Source: JACDAN01 sp963847235 (GTDB lineage: Bacteria; Actinomycetota; Thermoleophilia; Gaiellales; Gaiellaceae). From it: a DNA stretch of 64,000 bases. The notes under the pieces are model-generated. The model worked only from the letters and a program-made list of their open reading frames with translations. It searched no databases and was not told the DNA's origin. Within the stretch, counting starts at the first letter, position 1, and each line of letters starts with the position of its first letter. Both the position numbers and the translations under genes were made by a program. Location of the stretch: NCBI GenBank assembly GCA_963847235.1, contig CAWJYU010000011.1, positions 62,001-126,000 on the forward strand, in the 5' to 3' direction. Shown here one piece after another: positions 9,608 through 18,998 of this stretch.

Positions 9608-10035
9608 GCGTCCCTCCTGACCCGGATCGGCACCGGCCGGACCCGCGCCTCCCGCTTTGCAATCGGGATGACGATCCGCAGCAGGCCCTTCTCGTACGTC
9701 GCCTCTGCCTGGGCAGCGTCTGCGTCTGCCGGGAGCTGCACAACCCGCTGGAACGGGCCATATTCGATCTCCATCTGCTGATACGTGCCGCCGCCGCAGT
9801 CGGCACGGGCGCGCGCGCCGGTGATGACGAGCGCGCCTTCGGCGGTTGACACCTTGACGCGCTCGGGGTCGATTCCGGCGATGTCCATGATCACCGTGAA
9901 GGCGGGGGGATCCTCGGTACGGACGCAGTCCAGCTGCGGCCTGAATCCACGCCGAAGCCCGCCGAGCCGCGAGACCTGCCACAGGTCTGCGAACAGCTCG
10001 TCGATCTCTTCTCTCAGGTCTCTTCTACGTGGCAT
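9604..10035 (-). CDS. Small heat-shock protein, Hsp20/alpha-crystallin family
   Basis: This 143-residue holdase chaperone has a central alpha-crystallin domain (about 40-130): VIMDIAGIDPERVKVS, EGALVITGARA and the A-x-x-x-x-G-L/V-L motif in ATYEKGLLRIVIP. It is the first gene of an hsp20-lon operon, pairing a holdase with a protease. No clear CIRCE or HAIR heat-shock operator is visible in the roughly 100 bp upstream. Confidence 0.92.
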   Translation of the reverse strand: MPRRRDLREEIDELFADLWQVSRLGGLRRGFRPQLDCVRTEDPPAFTVIMDIAGIDPERVKVSTAEGALVITGARARADCGGGTYQQMEIEYGPFQRVVQLPADADAAQAEATYEKGLLRIVIPIAKREARVRPVPIRVRRDA

Positions 10036-10055
10036 TCTCGGCGCCCATCGTAGCC

Positions 10056-10111
10056 TTGACAGTCCCTCCAGAGTTTCGTAACTTAGCGGGCACTAGCTTA
10101 GTGGCTACTAA
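10056..10111 (+). promoter_or_regulatory. Sigma70-type promoter with palindromic operators for the MMPL gene
   Basis: TTGACA (10056-10061) and TAACTT (10079-10084) are separated by exactly 17 bp. Just downstream, where transcription would start, lie two overlapping perfect inverted repeats: CACTA-gct-TAGTG (10091-10103) and TTAGT-ggct-ACTAA (10098-10111). A longer repeat, CCAGAGT (10068-10074) with ACTCTGG (10113-10119), flanks them. This is the layout of a repressor-controlled efflux promoter. No TetR or MarR gene is adjacent. Confidence 0.65.
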
Positions 10112-10138
10112 CACTCTGGGAGAGGGGAGGCCGGGCTG

Positions 10139-12313
10139 ATGGAGCAGTGGGCGCGCACCATGATTCGGTTTCGCTGGTTCGTCCTTGCCGCATGGCTCGT
10201 GATCGTCGTCGCCTCCGCGATGGCGTCGGCCGGGCTGAACGACCTCCTCACGAATCGTTTCGTCCTTCCCGGCGCCGAGAGCGAGAAGGCCGGCGACATC
10301 CTCAAGGACGAGTTCGGCCAGCGGCCCGAGGGCTCGTTCTCGGTGGTCGTGAGGGGCAACCCCGGCTCCGCGCAGTCACTTGTCGAGCCCACGCGGGCCG
10401 CGGCTACCCGCGCCGCCGCCGCGCTCGAGACCGGCAAGCTCGAGGACGTCCGTCCAGTGGCCGGCGACGTCGTGACCGCACGCATCGTCTCGCAGCTCCA
10501 GCCCGCCGACGCGAAGGGCTACACGGGCGCCATGCGCGAAGCGGCCGGCGAGATCCCCGGCGCCACGCTGTATGTGACCGGCCAGTCGGCGATCGAGAGC
10601 GACCTCGAGCCGGTGCAGAACCGCGACCTGCTGGTCGGCGAGGTGTTGATCGCGATCCCGATCGCGCTCGTGATCCTCGTCTTCGTCTTCGGGACCCTGT
10701 CGTTCCTGCTCCCGTTCATGCTCGCCGCCGTCGCGATCCCGACGACGCTCGCCTTCGTCTGGGTCTTCGCGAACTTCATGACGCTCTCGACCTACCTGAC
10801 CAACATGGTCACGCTGATCGGGCTCGGGATCGCCGTCGACTACTCGCTGCTGATGGTGCACCGGTACCGCGAGGAGCGGAAAGCGGGGCGGTCGAAGGAG
10901 GACGCCGTCGCGGTGACGATGTCCACAGCCGGCCGAGCCGTCGTCTTCAGCGGCACTGCGGTCGCGATCGGGCTGGCGCTGATGCTCTTCATGCCGCTGC
11001 CGTTCATGCGCGGCTTCGGGCTCGCGGGCCTGCTGATCCCGCTCGTCTCGGTCGCCGCCGCGATCACGCTCCTCCCCGTGCTCATGTACTGGCTCGAGGA
11101 CCGCTTCGACCGCGTGCGACTCATTCCGAAGCGGGTGATCGAGCGGCGCGAGGACTCCGAGGGGAACTTCTGGGCTCGGCTCGCCGACCGGATCATGCGG
11201 CGCCCTGTCCTCTTCGCCGCAGGCACGACCGCGGCGCTGCTGCTGCTCGCCGCGCCGGTACTCACGCTCGAGCTCGGGCCGGGCTCCAACGAGGGGATCC
11301 CGCAGGATCTCGAGGCAGTCCAGGGCCTGACCGTCCTGACCGCTGCCATCGGCGAGGGCGCGCTTTCGCCCACCGACATCGTGATCGACACGGGCCGCGC
11401 CGGCGGAGCGACGGACAGTGAGGTCCGCAGCGGCGTGGAGCGCCTCGCGAGCCTCCTGCGCGGCGACTCCGAAGTGGCGGACGTGGTCGTGGCCGGGCCG
11501 CAGACCGTGGACGAGACCGGCCGCTACCTGCACGTGCAGGCGATCGGCAAGCACGAGTACGGCCTGCCCGAGTCGCAGGAGTTCGTCGAGCGCCTGCGCG
11601 ACGTGATCATCCCCGCCGCGGCCTTCCCGGCGGAGACCGAGGTGCTTGCCGGCGGCGGGCCGCCGTTCGGCGTCGACTTCCTCGACATCACCTACGGCGC
11701 GTTCCCCTGGCTCGTGCTCGCCGTCCTGCTCCTGACCTACGTGCTGCTGGTGCGGGCATTCCGCTCGCTGCTGCTGCCTCTGAAGGCAATTGTCCTGAAC
11801 CTGCTCTCGATCGCGGCCGCGTACGGGATCCTCGTCCTCGCGTTCAAGCTCGGCGCCGGCGAGCCGTTCGGTCTCACCCAGTTCGACCAGATCGAGGGCT
11901 GGATCCCCGTGTTCCTCTTCGCGATGCTCTTCGGGCTCTCGATGGACTACGAGGTGTTCCTCGTCTCGCGGATGCGCGAGGAGTGGGATGCGACGAGGGA
12001 CAACGAGGCCGCCATTCGCCAGGGTCTCGCCAAGACGGGCCGGCTGGTCACGGCTGCGGGCCTGATCATGGTGGCCGCGTTCATGGGCTTCGTCGCGGGA
12101 TCGATCGTGGGACTGCAGCAGTTCGGCCTCGGCCTGGCGGCGGCGATCCTGATCGACGTCACGATCATCCGAGCCCTGCTCGTCCCGAGCGCGATGAAGC
12201 TCTTCGGCCGCTGGAACTGGTGGCTGCCGGAGGGCGCGGCGAAGGTCTTCCGCGTCGAGCCGTCGCCGCTCGAGCAGCCGCCGGCGCCGGCACTGCGCCC
12301 GGCGGGCAGGTAA
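10139..12313 (+). CDS. MMPL-family RND transporter
   Basis: The 724-residue inner-membrane transporter has 11-12 TM segments in two halves, each following a periplasmic porter domain (roughly residues 40-165 and 395-520). Each half carries the proton-relay motif with Asp, GLGIAVDYSLLMVHRYREE (about 225) and FGLSMDYEVFLVSRMREEW (about 600). MMPL proteins export lipids, siderophores or drugs; substrate choice is not readable here. A GGGGAGG ribosome site precedes ATG 10139. Transcription probably starts from the promoter at 10056-10084. Confidence 0.92.
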   Translation: MEQWARTMIRFRWFVLAAWLVIVVASAMASAGLNDLLTNRFVLPGAESEKAGDILKDEFGQRPEGSFSVVVRGNPGSAQSLVEPTRAAATRAAAALETGKLEDVRPVAGDVVTARIVSQLQPADAKGYTGAMREAAGEIPGATLYVTGQSAIESDLEPVQNRDLLVGEVLIAIPIALVILVFVFGTLSFLLPFMLAAVAIPTTLAFVWVFANFMTLSTYLTNMVTLIGLGIAVDYSLLMVHRYREERKAGRSKEDAVAVTMSTAGRAVVFSGTAVAIGLALMLFMPLPFMRGFGLAGLLIPLVSVAAAITLLPVLMYWLEDRFDRVRLIPKRVIERREDSEGNFWARLADRIMRRPVLFAAGTTAALLLLAAPVLTLELGPGSNEGIPQDLEAVQGLTVLTAAIGEGALSPTDIVIDTGRAGGATDSEVRSGVERLASLLRGDSEVADVVVAGPQTVDETGRYLHVQAIGKHEYGLPESQEFVERLRDVIIPAAAFPAETEVLAGGGPPFGVDFLDITYGAFPWLVLAVLLLTYVLLVRAFRSLLLPLKAIVLNLLSIAAAYGILVLAFKLGAGEPFGLTQFDQIEGWIPVFLFAMLFGLSMDYEVFLVSRMREEWDATRDNEAAIRQGLAKTGRLVTAAGLIMVAAFMGFVAGSIVGLQQFGLGLAAAILIDVTIIRALLVPSAMKLFGRWNWWLPEGAAKVFRVEPSPLEQPPAPALRPAGR

Positions 12314-12316
12314 GGG

Positions 12317-12538
12317 CTAGCGGAGGAGCGCGATCACGATCAGCAGGACGGCGACCGCGATCGGGATCCACGCCAAGCGCAGGACTCGGTAGGCCCGCTC
12401 CTCGCCCGGTCCGGGTCCTGTGTCCGGCGTGTAGGGGTCGAGGGGCGGCGAGGGCTGGACGGGATACTCGTCCACGCCCTCCAAGACGGGGATCGGCTCC
12501 TCGTCGTCGACGATGTGCTCGTGCTCCTTGTTGCTCAC
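12317..12538 (-). CDS. Small acidic membrane protein
   Basis: The 73-residue product has a Glu/Asp- and Pro-rich cytoplasmic-like N-terminal half and one C-terminal TM helix (IPIAVAVLLIVIALLR). It is predicted to be tail-anchored. I do not recognise a family. It is convergent with the MMPL gene (3-bp gap) and divergent from rmlA. Confidence 0.55.
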   Translation of the reverse strand: MSNKEHEHIVDDEEPIPVLEGVDEYPVQPSPPLDPYTPDTGPGPGEERAYRVLRLAWIPIAVAVLLIVIALLR

Positions 12539-12569
12539 GTCGGAGCCTAACCCTTAGCATCGGCGACCG

Positions 12570-13310
12570 ATGAAGGGCGTCATCCTCGCCGGCGGCAGCG
12601 GAACGCGCCTGCACCCGCTCACGCGGATCACGAACAAGCACCTCCTGCCGATCTACGACCGGCCGATGGTCACCTACGCGATCGAGGCGCTCGTCTCCGC
12701 CGAGGTGCGGGAGCTGATGGTCGTGACCGGCGGGACGCACGCCGGCGAGTTTCTCCGCCTGCTCGGCAACGGGCACGAGTGGGGGATCGACCGCCTGTCG
12801 TACGCGTACCAGGAGCGGGCCGGCGGGATCGCGGAGGCGCTGGGCCTTGCAGAGCGGTTCGCCGGAGGGGACCCGATCGTGGTCATGCTCGCCGACAACG
12901 TCATGGAGCGGTCGATCAAGCATGCGGTCGACAACTTCCTCGAGCAGGGCAAGGGCGCGCGGATCCTGCTCGCGCGGGAGGACGATCCCGAGCATCTCCG
13001 CCACCTCGGCGTCCCGGAGCTGGACGGCGAGCGTGTGATCCAGATCCACGAGAAGCCCGAGGAGCCGCCGAGCTCCTTTGCGGTCACCGGCATCTACTTC
13101 TACGAGGCCGCGGTGTTCGAGGTCATCCCGCAGCTCGAGCCGTCCGGCCGCGGCGAGCTCGAGATCACGGACGTGAACAACTGGTTCATCGACCGCGGCT
13201 CCATGGAGTACGACATCCTCGAGGGGTTCTGGGGCGACGCCGGCGAGTCGATCGACGCGTACTACGCGGTCAACGACTTCGTCCGCTCGAACGGCGCCAA
13301 CAAGCCGTGA
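12570..13310 (+). CDS. rmlA: Glucose-1-phosphate thymidylyltransferase, short form
   Basis: This nucleotidyltransferase makes dTDP-glucose from dTTP and glucose-1-phosphate, the first step towards dTDP-rhamnose. The N-terminal signature GVILAGGSGTRLHPLT and the sugar-phosphate contact NKHLLPIYDRPM are intact. At 246 residues it lacks the roughly 45-residue C-terminal extension of classical RmlA, as in many archaeal and deep-branching bacterial forms. Its TGA stop overlaps the GTG start of rmlD. Confidence 0.85.
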   Translation: MKGVILAGGSGTRLHPLTRITNKHLLPIYDRPMVTYAIEALVSAEVRELMVVTGGTHAGEFLRLLGNGHEWGIDRLSYAYQERAGGIAEALGLAERFAGGDPIVVMLADNVMERSIKHAVDNFLEQGKGARILLAREDDPEHLRHLGVPELDGERVIQIHEKPEEPPSSFAVTGIYFYEAAVFEVIPQLEPSGRGELEITDVNNWFIDRGSMEYDILEGFWGDAGESIDAYYAVNDFVRSNGANKP

Positions 13311-14076
13311 AGCTGATCACCGGCGCCGGCGGCCAGCTCGGCGCGGCGTTGGCGGAGGCTTTCCCCGATGCGCGGGCCATGGCTCGCTCGGAGTGGGACG
13401 TGGCCGAGCCGTATCCGCTGGAGGAGCGGCCGGAGCTCGTGTTCCACGCCGCGGCCTGGACGAAGGTGGACGACGCCGAGTCCGACCCGGAGGGCGCTCG
13501 GCGGGTGAACGTCGAGGGGACGACGCAACGTGGTCGCGTTCGGTGCGCCGGTCGTCTACTTCTCGACCGACTACGTCTTCGACGGCCGAAGGCGAGCCGT
13601 ACGTCGAGAGCGACCCGACGAATCCGCTCGGCGTGTACGCGCGGACGAAGCTCGCGGGCGAGCAGGAGGTGCGCGACGGCTGGATCGTGAGGTCGTCGTG
13701 GCTGTTCGGCGCGACCGGCCACAACTTCGTCCGGACGATGCTCCGGCTGGGCGCGGAGCGGGACGAGGTCTCGGTTGTCGCCGACCAGCGGGGCTCGCCG
13801 ACCTACGTCGGCCACCTCGCAGATGGAACGCGAGAGCTACTCGAGCGTCCGTACGGCCTCTACCACGTGGCGGCGGGCGGCGACTGCACCTGGGCCGACT
13901 TCGCCGAGGCGATCTTCGAAGAGGCAGGGCTGGACTGCCGCGTGAACCGGATCACGGCCGAGGAGTACGGTCTCCCGGCGCCTCGGCCGGCCTACTCGGT
14001 GCTGCGAAGCGAGAAGGGTGCTCCGCAGCTACCGCACTGGCGCGAGGGTCTGCGCGCCTGTCTGGCTCGGCTCTAG
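13307..14076 (+). CDS. rmlD: dTDP-4-dehydrorhamnose reductase, two frameshifts
   Basis: This SDR enzyme reduces dTDP-4-keto-rhamnose. It starts at GTG 13307, overlapping rmlA (GTGA). The N-terminal Rossmann motif ITGAGGQLG and the HAAAWTKVDDAE segment are in one frame; YFSTDYVFDG follows in a second after an indel near 13527; and YARTKLAGE with the rest follows in a third after about 13585. At the second site, restoring one G in a G-run gives a smooth reading, which suggests sequencing error rather than decay. No rmlC epimerase is present in the window. Confidence 0.85.
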
Positions 14077-14618
14077 CCCCACGGCAATCCGTCCCAGCTG
14101 TCGGGCCGCCCGGGCTTCCACTTCTCGAGCACGGCGTACGCCTCGGCGGGTGACGTCGTCTCCTGCTCGACGCCGGCGCCGTGGCGAAGCGCCAGCTCCG
14201 AGCGTGGATAGACGATCCCCTTCTCGGGCCACCCTTTTCGTGCGCCCGTCATGAAGATCACGCACGGGCCGTCCCCCGCCCCGACGAAGGCGTGCTCCGT
14301 GTCGGGCGGGCAATGCACGAAGTCCCACGCCTTGAGCGGCCGCTCCTCGCCCTCGATCAACAGCAAGCACTCGCCGGCGAGCACGAGGAAGTCTTCCTGG
14401 TTCGCCTCCCTGTGGTACCTGCTCGCCTGTCCTGGTTGGAACACGGCCAGCGAGAAGCCGACGTCGGCAAAGGGTGCGTCGTCGCCTTCGACGACGAAGA
14501 CGTCTCCGAGGGTCGTGTTCGTCACCCAGGCGCCGTCTCGGACGTTGACGACGAACCAGCCGTCGGTCACGGGCGTGAGGCCGGCTTCTTGCTCCTCCAG
14601 GCGCGCTTCCTCGACCAT
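14073..14618 (-). CDS. Cupin-domain protein
   Basis: The 181-residue protein, from ATG 14618, has a single cupin barrel. Motif 1 is around YHREANQEDFLVLAGE and motif 2 around HCPPDTEHAFVGAG, giving possible metal ligands His, Glu and His. It starts eight bases after the rmlB stop, so both are in one minus-strand operon. It could be a sugar isomerase or epimerase acting with RmlB. It does not look like RmlC, and its activity is unknown. Confidence 0.75.
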   Translation of the reverse strand: MVEEARLEEQEAGLTPVTDGWFVVNVRDGAWVTNTTLGDVFVVEGDDAPFADVGFSLAVFQPGQASRYHREANQEDFLVLAGECLLLIEGEERPLKAWDFVHCPPDTEHAFVGAGDGPCVIFMTGARKGWPEKGIVYPRSELALRHGAGVEQETTSPAEAYAVLEKWKPGRPDSWDGLPWG

Positions 14619-14626
14619 CGTCGGTC

Positions 14627-15628
14627 TCAGCGCCAGGCGGTCTCTTCGACCGGCGCGCGGTCGCGGAGCGGCTCCCACCACTCACGCTTGGCGGCGTACC
14701 ACTCGACCGTCTCGCGCAGGCCGTCCTCCCAGCCGATCTCGGGCTCCCAGCCGAGCTCGCGGCGGAGCTTCGACGAGTCGAGGAGGTAGCGGCGGTCGTG
14801 GCCGGGCCGGTCCGGGACGATCGTCTTCAGCGAGCCCGGCTTGCCGGTGTGCTCCAGAACCAGATCGGCGATCTCCTCGATCGAGGCCTCGATGCCGGAC
14901 CCGACGTTGTAGGTCTCCCCGACCTTGTCCGAGGCGAGCACGAGCTCGATCGCGCGGCAGTGGTCGCGGACGTGGAGCCACTCGCGCTTGTTCTGCGTGG
15001 ACGCGTACATCGGCAGCGGCTTGTCGTCCAGCGCGTTCGTGACGAACAGCGGGATGACCTTCTCCGGGAACTGGAACGGCCCGTAGTTGTTGGAGCAGTT
15101 CGTGATCGAGATGGGGAGCCCGTAGGTCTCGTGGTAGGCGCGCACCGCATGGTCGGCTGCGGCCTTCGACGCGTTGTAGGGCGTCCGCGGCTCGTAGGGG
15201 GAGTCCTCGGTGAAGACCTCGTCCGTGTCGAGCGCCAGGTCGCCGTAGACCTCGCACGTCGAGACGTGGTGGAAGCGCTTGACGGTTCCGGCCTGGCGCG
15301 CGGCGTCGAGCAGCGTCTGCGTCCCGATCACGTTGGTGCGGAAGAAGCGGCCGGGATCGACGACGGCGAGGCTGTTGTGCGACTCGGCCGCGAAGTTGAC
15401 GACGACCTCGGCGCCGTCGTCCTCGAAGAGCCGGCGGCCGAGATCGGGATCGGCGATGTCGCCCTCGACGAAGGTGATCCGGTCATCCACGTCATCGAGG
15501 TTCGCGCGGTTCCCGGCGTACGTGAGCAGGTCGAGCGCGATCAGCTCGTCCTCCGGATGCCGGTCGAGCCAGTAGTGCACGAAGTTGGAGCCGATGAATC
15601 CGGCCGCGCCGGTCACGAGGATCCGCAT
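14627..15628 (-). CDS. rmlB: dTDP-glucose 4,6-dehydratase
   Basis: This 333-residue extended SDR converts dTDP-glucose to dTDP-4-keto-6-deoxyglucose. It has NAD-binding TGAAGFIGSNF at the N-terminus, the catalytic YNASKAAAD Tyr/Lys pair, and the preceding Ser/Thr with DEVFTED as in RmlB. ATG 15628 is chosen because MRILVTGAAGF matches the family N-terminus; the frame opens further to 15700 without support. It converges on rmlA-rmlD through the cupin gene, so the rhamnose genes form two facing units. Confidence 0.93.
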   Translation of the reverse strand: MRILVTGAAGFIGSNFVHYWLDRHPEDELIALDLLTYAGNRANLDDVDDRITFVEGDIADPDLGRRLFEDDGAEVVVNFAAESHNSLAVVDPGRFFRTNVIGTQTLLDAARQAGTVKRFHHVSTCEVYGDLALDTDEVFTEDSPYEPRTPYNASKAAADHAVRAYHETYGLPISITNCSNNYGPFQFPEKVIPLFVTNALDDKPLPMYASTQNKREWLHVRDHCRAIELVLASDKVGETYNVGSGIEASIEEIADLVLEHTGKPGSLKTIVPDRPGHDRRYLLDSSKLRRELGWEPEIGWEDGLRETVEWYAAKREWWEPLRDRAPVEETAWR

Positions 15629-15822
15629 GCTCGGAAGCTTAGGCGGTGCCGGACCAGGCACAACTGACCAATTGGGTCGTCCGGGATGGACAGCCTCCAC
15701 CGGCTCGCCGCTTCAGCACGATGGCGCGCGTCCTCGATGGTTCCGGGTCCGGTGGACGAACGGTCACACTCTCGCCACGAACTCCGTGTCCCGGGCCGCC
15801 AGGCCCGAGGGACAGTCCCTCG
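15629..15822. other. Intergenic region with a degenerate repeat copy and hairpins
   Basis: I find no gene in these 194 bp. GTGCC-ggacca-GGCAC (about 15646-15661) resembles the dispersed GGTGCCAGGCACC palindrome seen elsewhere in the window. At the kinase end, GTCCCgGGCC pairs with GGCCcgaGGGAC around GCCA (15788-15813). The perfect repeat GAGGGAC-A-GTCCCTC (15807-15821) sits next to the kinase stop codon. Together these could act as a terminator for the kinase transcript, although no T-run follows. Confidence 0.45.
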
Positions 15823-17232
15823 CTAGGAGCAGCGGGCGCGCGCCTCGCGAATCTCCCGGCGGCTGCCCTGGATCGCTTCGGAGCGATCCAGGTGCGGCAG
15901 CGCCTCGTCGCAGCGACCCTGCTCGACGAGCGCGCGGGCGAGGTTGTAGTTCGCGTACGCCTCGTAGAGCTCGCCCGTTCCCTCCAGCTTCGCGAGCGCC
16001 TGACGCGACACCGCCTCCGCCTCGGCCCAGCGTCCCTGACCCAGGAGCGCCGTCGCCTGGTCGGTCAGCTCGACGCCGCTCTGATCGGACGGTGCCGTGG
16101 TCGCGGTGGTCGCCTGGGTGGTCGTCGGCTCGGTCGTGGTGGGCTGGGTCGTCGTGACGGTTTCGCGGACCGTCGTCGGCTGGCCTTGCTGCGTCGTGAC
16201 CTCCGTCTCGACGACGGTGCGTGTCTGCGGCTCTTCGTCCCCACCGAGAATCCCTGCCGCGCCAAGCCCGGCGCCGAGGGCGAGGAGCCCGAGGATCGCG
16301 GCCACCGCCCACAGGAGCGGACTTGGGCGTTGCCGTCTTCTCGACGGTGGCGGTCCCGCCGTCACGTAGGCGTCCTCCTGGACCGCCGCGATCGCCCTCG
16401 TCGCGCCGGCCGCCTGCGAGAGCGCGTCGCGCAAGTCGGCGACGAAGTCGGCCGAGGTGGAGTAACGCTGGTCCGGATCCTTCGCAAGCGCTCGGCGCAG
16501 AACGGGGTCGAGCTCGGGTGGAACGTCGCCGTGCCGGCTCGGGTACGGGATCGGTGCGTGAACGTGTGCCGCGGCTTCCGCGGTCGCCGAGTCCGACTCG
16601 AAGGGCCGCCGCCCCGTGAGGAGCTCGTAGGCGACGACTCCGAGCCCGTAGCGGTCGCTGGCCGGCGTCGCGCGCTCACCCCTCGCCTGTTCGGGCGAGA
16701 GGTACCCCGCCGTGCCGAGCACGGTGCCGGTCATCGTCATCGAGGCGAGCCCGACCGCGCTCGCGACGCCGAAGTCGCCGACCGAGACCTCGCCTCGGCC
16801 GTTGAGCAGCAGGTTGCCGGGCTTCACGTCGCGGTGGACGACACCGGCCTCGTGTGCCGCGTCGAGCGCGCGCGCCGCCTGGTCGAGCCAGCGGAGGACG
16901 TCGGCGGGGTCCTGCGCCCCGCCGGCCTTCAGGCGCTCCTCGAGCGTGCCGCCCTCGAGGAGCTCCATCACGATGTACGGATGGCCGTCCGAGTCCCCGA
17001 CGTCGAAGATCGTGACGATGTTCGGCGATCCCGAGAGCCGCGCCGCGGCGAGCGCCTCGCGTTTGAACCGCTCCCGCACGGACTCGTCGTCGGCGTACCG
17101 GTCGGCGAGCACCTTGATCGCCACGACGCGCCCGAGCTGGTCGTCCAGCGCGCGGTACACGTCGCCCATGCCGCCGCGGGCCAGGTGCCGGGGATCGCGG
17201 TACCGCGGGGGAAAGGAGTGAGGGTCCTTCAC
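15823..17232 (-). CDS. Membrane Ser/Thr protein kinase (PknB-type) with extracytoplasmic TPR-like tail
   Basis: The 469-residue Hanks-type kinase has a glycine-rich loop (LARGGMGDVYRA, about 18-29), the ATP-binding lysine in VAIKVL, catalytic HRDVKPGNLLLN and DFG in VGDFGVAS. One TM helix follows (about 308-330), then a Thr-rich linker (TTTQPTTTEPTTTQ) and a C-terminal external domain with two TPR-like helical pairs ending in Cys. PASTA repeats are absent. The signal it senses is unknown; envelope genes lie on both sides. ATG 17232 fits the kinase start. Confidence 0.92.
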   Translation of the reverse strand: MKDPHSFPPRYRDPRHLARGGMGDVYRALDDQLGRVVAIKVLADRYADDESVRERFKREALAAARLSGSPNIVTIFDVGDSDGHPYIVMELLEGGTLEERLKAGGAQDPADVLRWLDQAARALDAAHEAGVVHRDVKPGNLLLNGRGEVSVGDFGVASAVGLASMTMTGTVLGTAGYLSPEQARGERATPASDRYGLGVVAYELLTGRRPFESDSATAEAAAHVHAPIPYPSRHGDVPPELDPVLRRALAKDPDQRYSTSADFVADLRDALSQAAGATRAIAAVQEDAYVTAGPPPSRRRQRPSPLLWAVAAILGLLALGAGLGAAGILGGDEEPQTRTVVETEVTTQQGQPTTVRETVTTTQPTTTEPTTTQATTATTAPSDQSGVELTDQATALLGQGRWAEAEAVSRQALAKLEGTGELYEAYANYNLARALVEQGRCDEALPHLDRSEAIQGSRREIREARARCS

Positions 17233-17357
17233 GGCGAGGTCGTTTCCGCTGGAACCGAGCCAGAAACGCGTCTGTTAGGAAAGCGTACGAGGGGAGGTCG
17301 GCGACGGAAGGATGCGCTAGCCTCAGAAAGGTTCCTGCGGATTCTCCGGTCACCCTG

Positions 17358-18998
17358 ATGTCCATGTCTCGCGGCCTCGTCCTGACAGCCGGCGTTCTCG
17401 CTGCGCTCCTCGCGGCAGGGCTTGGCACAGCCAAGAGCGGGCGCGCCACACAGGGAGAAAAGGCCGCTCAAGCCGGCGCCCCCGTGTTCCTGATCAGCGG
17501 CCGCGGCTGGGGCCACGGCGTCGGAATGAGCCAGTGGGGAGCAAACGGCTTCGCGCGGAGAGGGCACGACTACCGGCGCATCCTCGCGCACTACTACCGC
17601 GGGACGACGATCGGCAAGGCGCCCGTTGCCAAGGTTCGAGTCCTGCTCGCCGGCAGCAAGCCGACACTGACGATCTCCTCCGAGGCCCCGTACCGCGTCC
17701 GCGATGCGTCCGGCCGCGCGAGAACGCTCCTCGGGAAGCAGGTCGTGGGTCCGGGCCTGAAGCTCAAGGTCAAAGGCGTGAAGAAGCGCGTCAAGCTGGC
17801 GCCGCCGCTCGTGTTCCTGCCCGGCGACGAGCCGCTGCACCTCGGACGCCGCTACCGCGGGACGATCCAGGTCGACAGGGTGGGCCAGCGCCTGCGCGCG
17901 ATCAACGTGGTCGGGCTCGAGCCGTACCTGTACGGCGTCGTCCCGGCCGAGGTCCCGGACGACTGGACGACCGAGGTCCTGAAGGCGCAGGCCGTGGCCG
18001 CGCGCTCGTACGCGCTGGCGACCAGAAAGACGAGCGGTGCGTTCGACCTCTTCCCCGACGTTCGCAGCCAGGTCTATCGTGGCGTCGACGAGGAAGAGGA
18101 CTCGACGAACGCCGCCGTCGACGAGACCGCGGGCGAGGTGCTCATGCACGGCAGTCGCCTGGTGATTGCGTACTTCCACTCGACGTCCGGCGGACGGACC
18201 GCTTCCGTCGAGGATGTCTGGGTCGGTTCGAGGCGCACGCCGTACCTCACCGGTGTCGACGATCCGTACGACTCGATCTCGCCGCACCACACGTGGGGCC
18301 CCGTCGTGATCCCGGCTGGGCGATTGCAACGGGTGTTGAAGGCCCCTGGCCGGCTGCTCGACGTTCGGACGACGACGAACGCTTCGGCCCGGGCCGACAC
18401 CGTCGTGGGCGTGGGGATCGGGGGAGAGGCCTCCGCCAAGGCCGGCGACGTCCGCCGCGAGCTGGGCCTCCGCTCGACCTGGTTCCGCGTCGGAGTGCTT
18501 GCGCTGCCGCAGCCCGGGGAACCGCACGTGTTCGGCGGGACGACGCGCCTGACGGGCACGGTGCGCGGTGTCGAAGGTGCCCGTCTGGAGCATCTCGGGC
18601 CCACGGGCTGGCGTTCGGTTGCTTCGCCGAAGCCGGCGGCCAACGGCTCCTTCTCGGTCGCAGTCCGGCCGACGGCGACCGCGCAGTATCGGCTCAGCGT
18701 TGGGAGTGCCCGAACCGGCGTCATCCGACTGGGCGTCGCTCCGCAGGTCAAGCTGTTGCCCGTCACGGATGCGATGGAGCTTCGAGGGACGATGCGCCCG
18801 GCGGTCATCGGCGCGGCGGTCGAGATCCAGCGGCTGAGCGGGAAGGCGTGGGGCACCGTTGGGCGCGCCACGGTCGCCGAGGGCGGGACGTTCACCGCTG
18901 CGATCCACGTCCCGCCTGGGAGCTATCGCGCTCGCATCGCCCGGCCGGGCCGCGGCCTCGTCGCCGGCACGAGCCAGATCCTGGTGGTGGCGGGATGA
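17358..18998 (+). CDS. Secreted SpoIID/LytB-domain protein
   Basis: The 546-residue protein has a signal peptide (about 1-25) and a SpoIID domain (about 40-330): GRGWGHGVGMSQWGA near residue 50, the VVPAEVP segment, and LKAQAVAARSYAL near 212. SpoIID proteins cleave peptidoglycan glycan strands; in non-sporulating actinobacteria they are probably cell-wall remodelling enzymes. The C-terminal 200 residues look like two beta-sandwich repeats. The stop overlaps the subtilase ATG (ATGA), so the two products are made together. Confidence 0.85.
   Translation: MSMSRGLVLTAGVLAALLAAGLGTAKSGRATQGEKAAQAGAPVFLISGRGWGHGVGMSQWGANGFARRGHDYRRILAHYYRGTTIGKAPVAKVRVLLAGSKPTLTISSEAPYRVRDASGRARTLLGKQVVGPGLKLKVKGVKKRVKLAPPLVFLPGDEPLHLGRRYRGTIQVDRVGQRLRAINVVGLEPYLYGVVPAEVPDDWTTEVLKAQAVAARSYALATRKTSGAFDLFPDVRSQVYRGVDEEEDSTNAAVDETAGEVLMHGSRLVIAYFHSTSGGRTASVEDVWVGSRRTPYLTGVDDPYDSISPHHTWGPVVIPAGRLQRVLKAPGRLLDVRTTTNASARADTVVGVGIGGEASAKAGDVRRELGLRSTWFRVGVLALPQPGEPHVFGGTTRLTGTVRGVEGARLEHLGPTGWRSVASPKPAANGSFSVAVRPTATAQYRLSVGSARTGVIRLGVAPQVKLLPVTDAMELRGTMRPAVIGAAVEIQRLSGKAWGTVGRATVAEGGTFTAAIHVPPGSYRARIARPGRGLVAGTSQILVVAG

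Noticed and set aside
14073..14618. Cupin gene as rmlC
   Set aside because: Length, motif order and missing catalytic His-Asp pattern do not fit dTDP-4-dehydrorhamnose 3,5-epimerase.
15823..17232. PASTA-type PknB kinase
   Set aside because: The external part is a Thr-rich linker and TPR-like helices; no PASTA repeats can be found.
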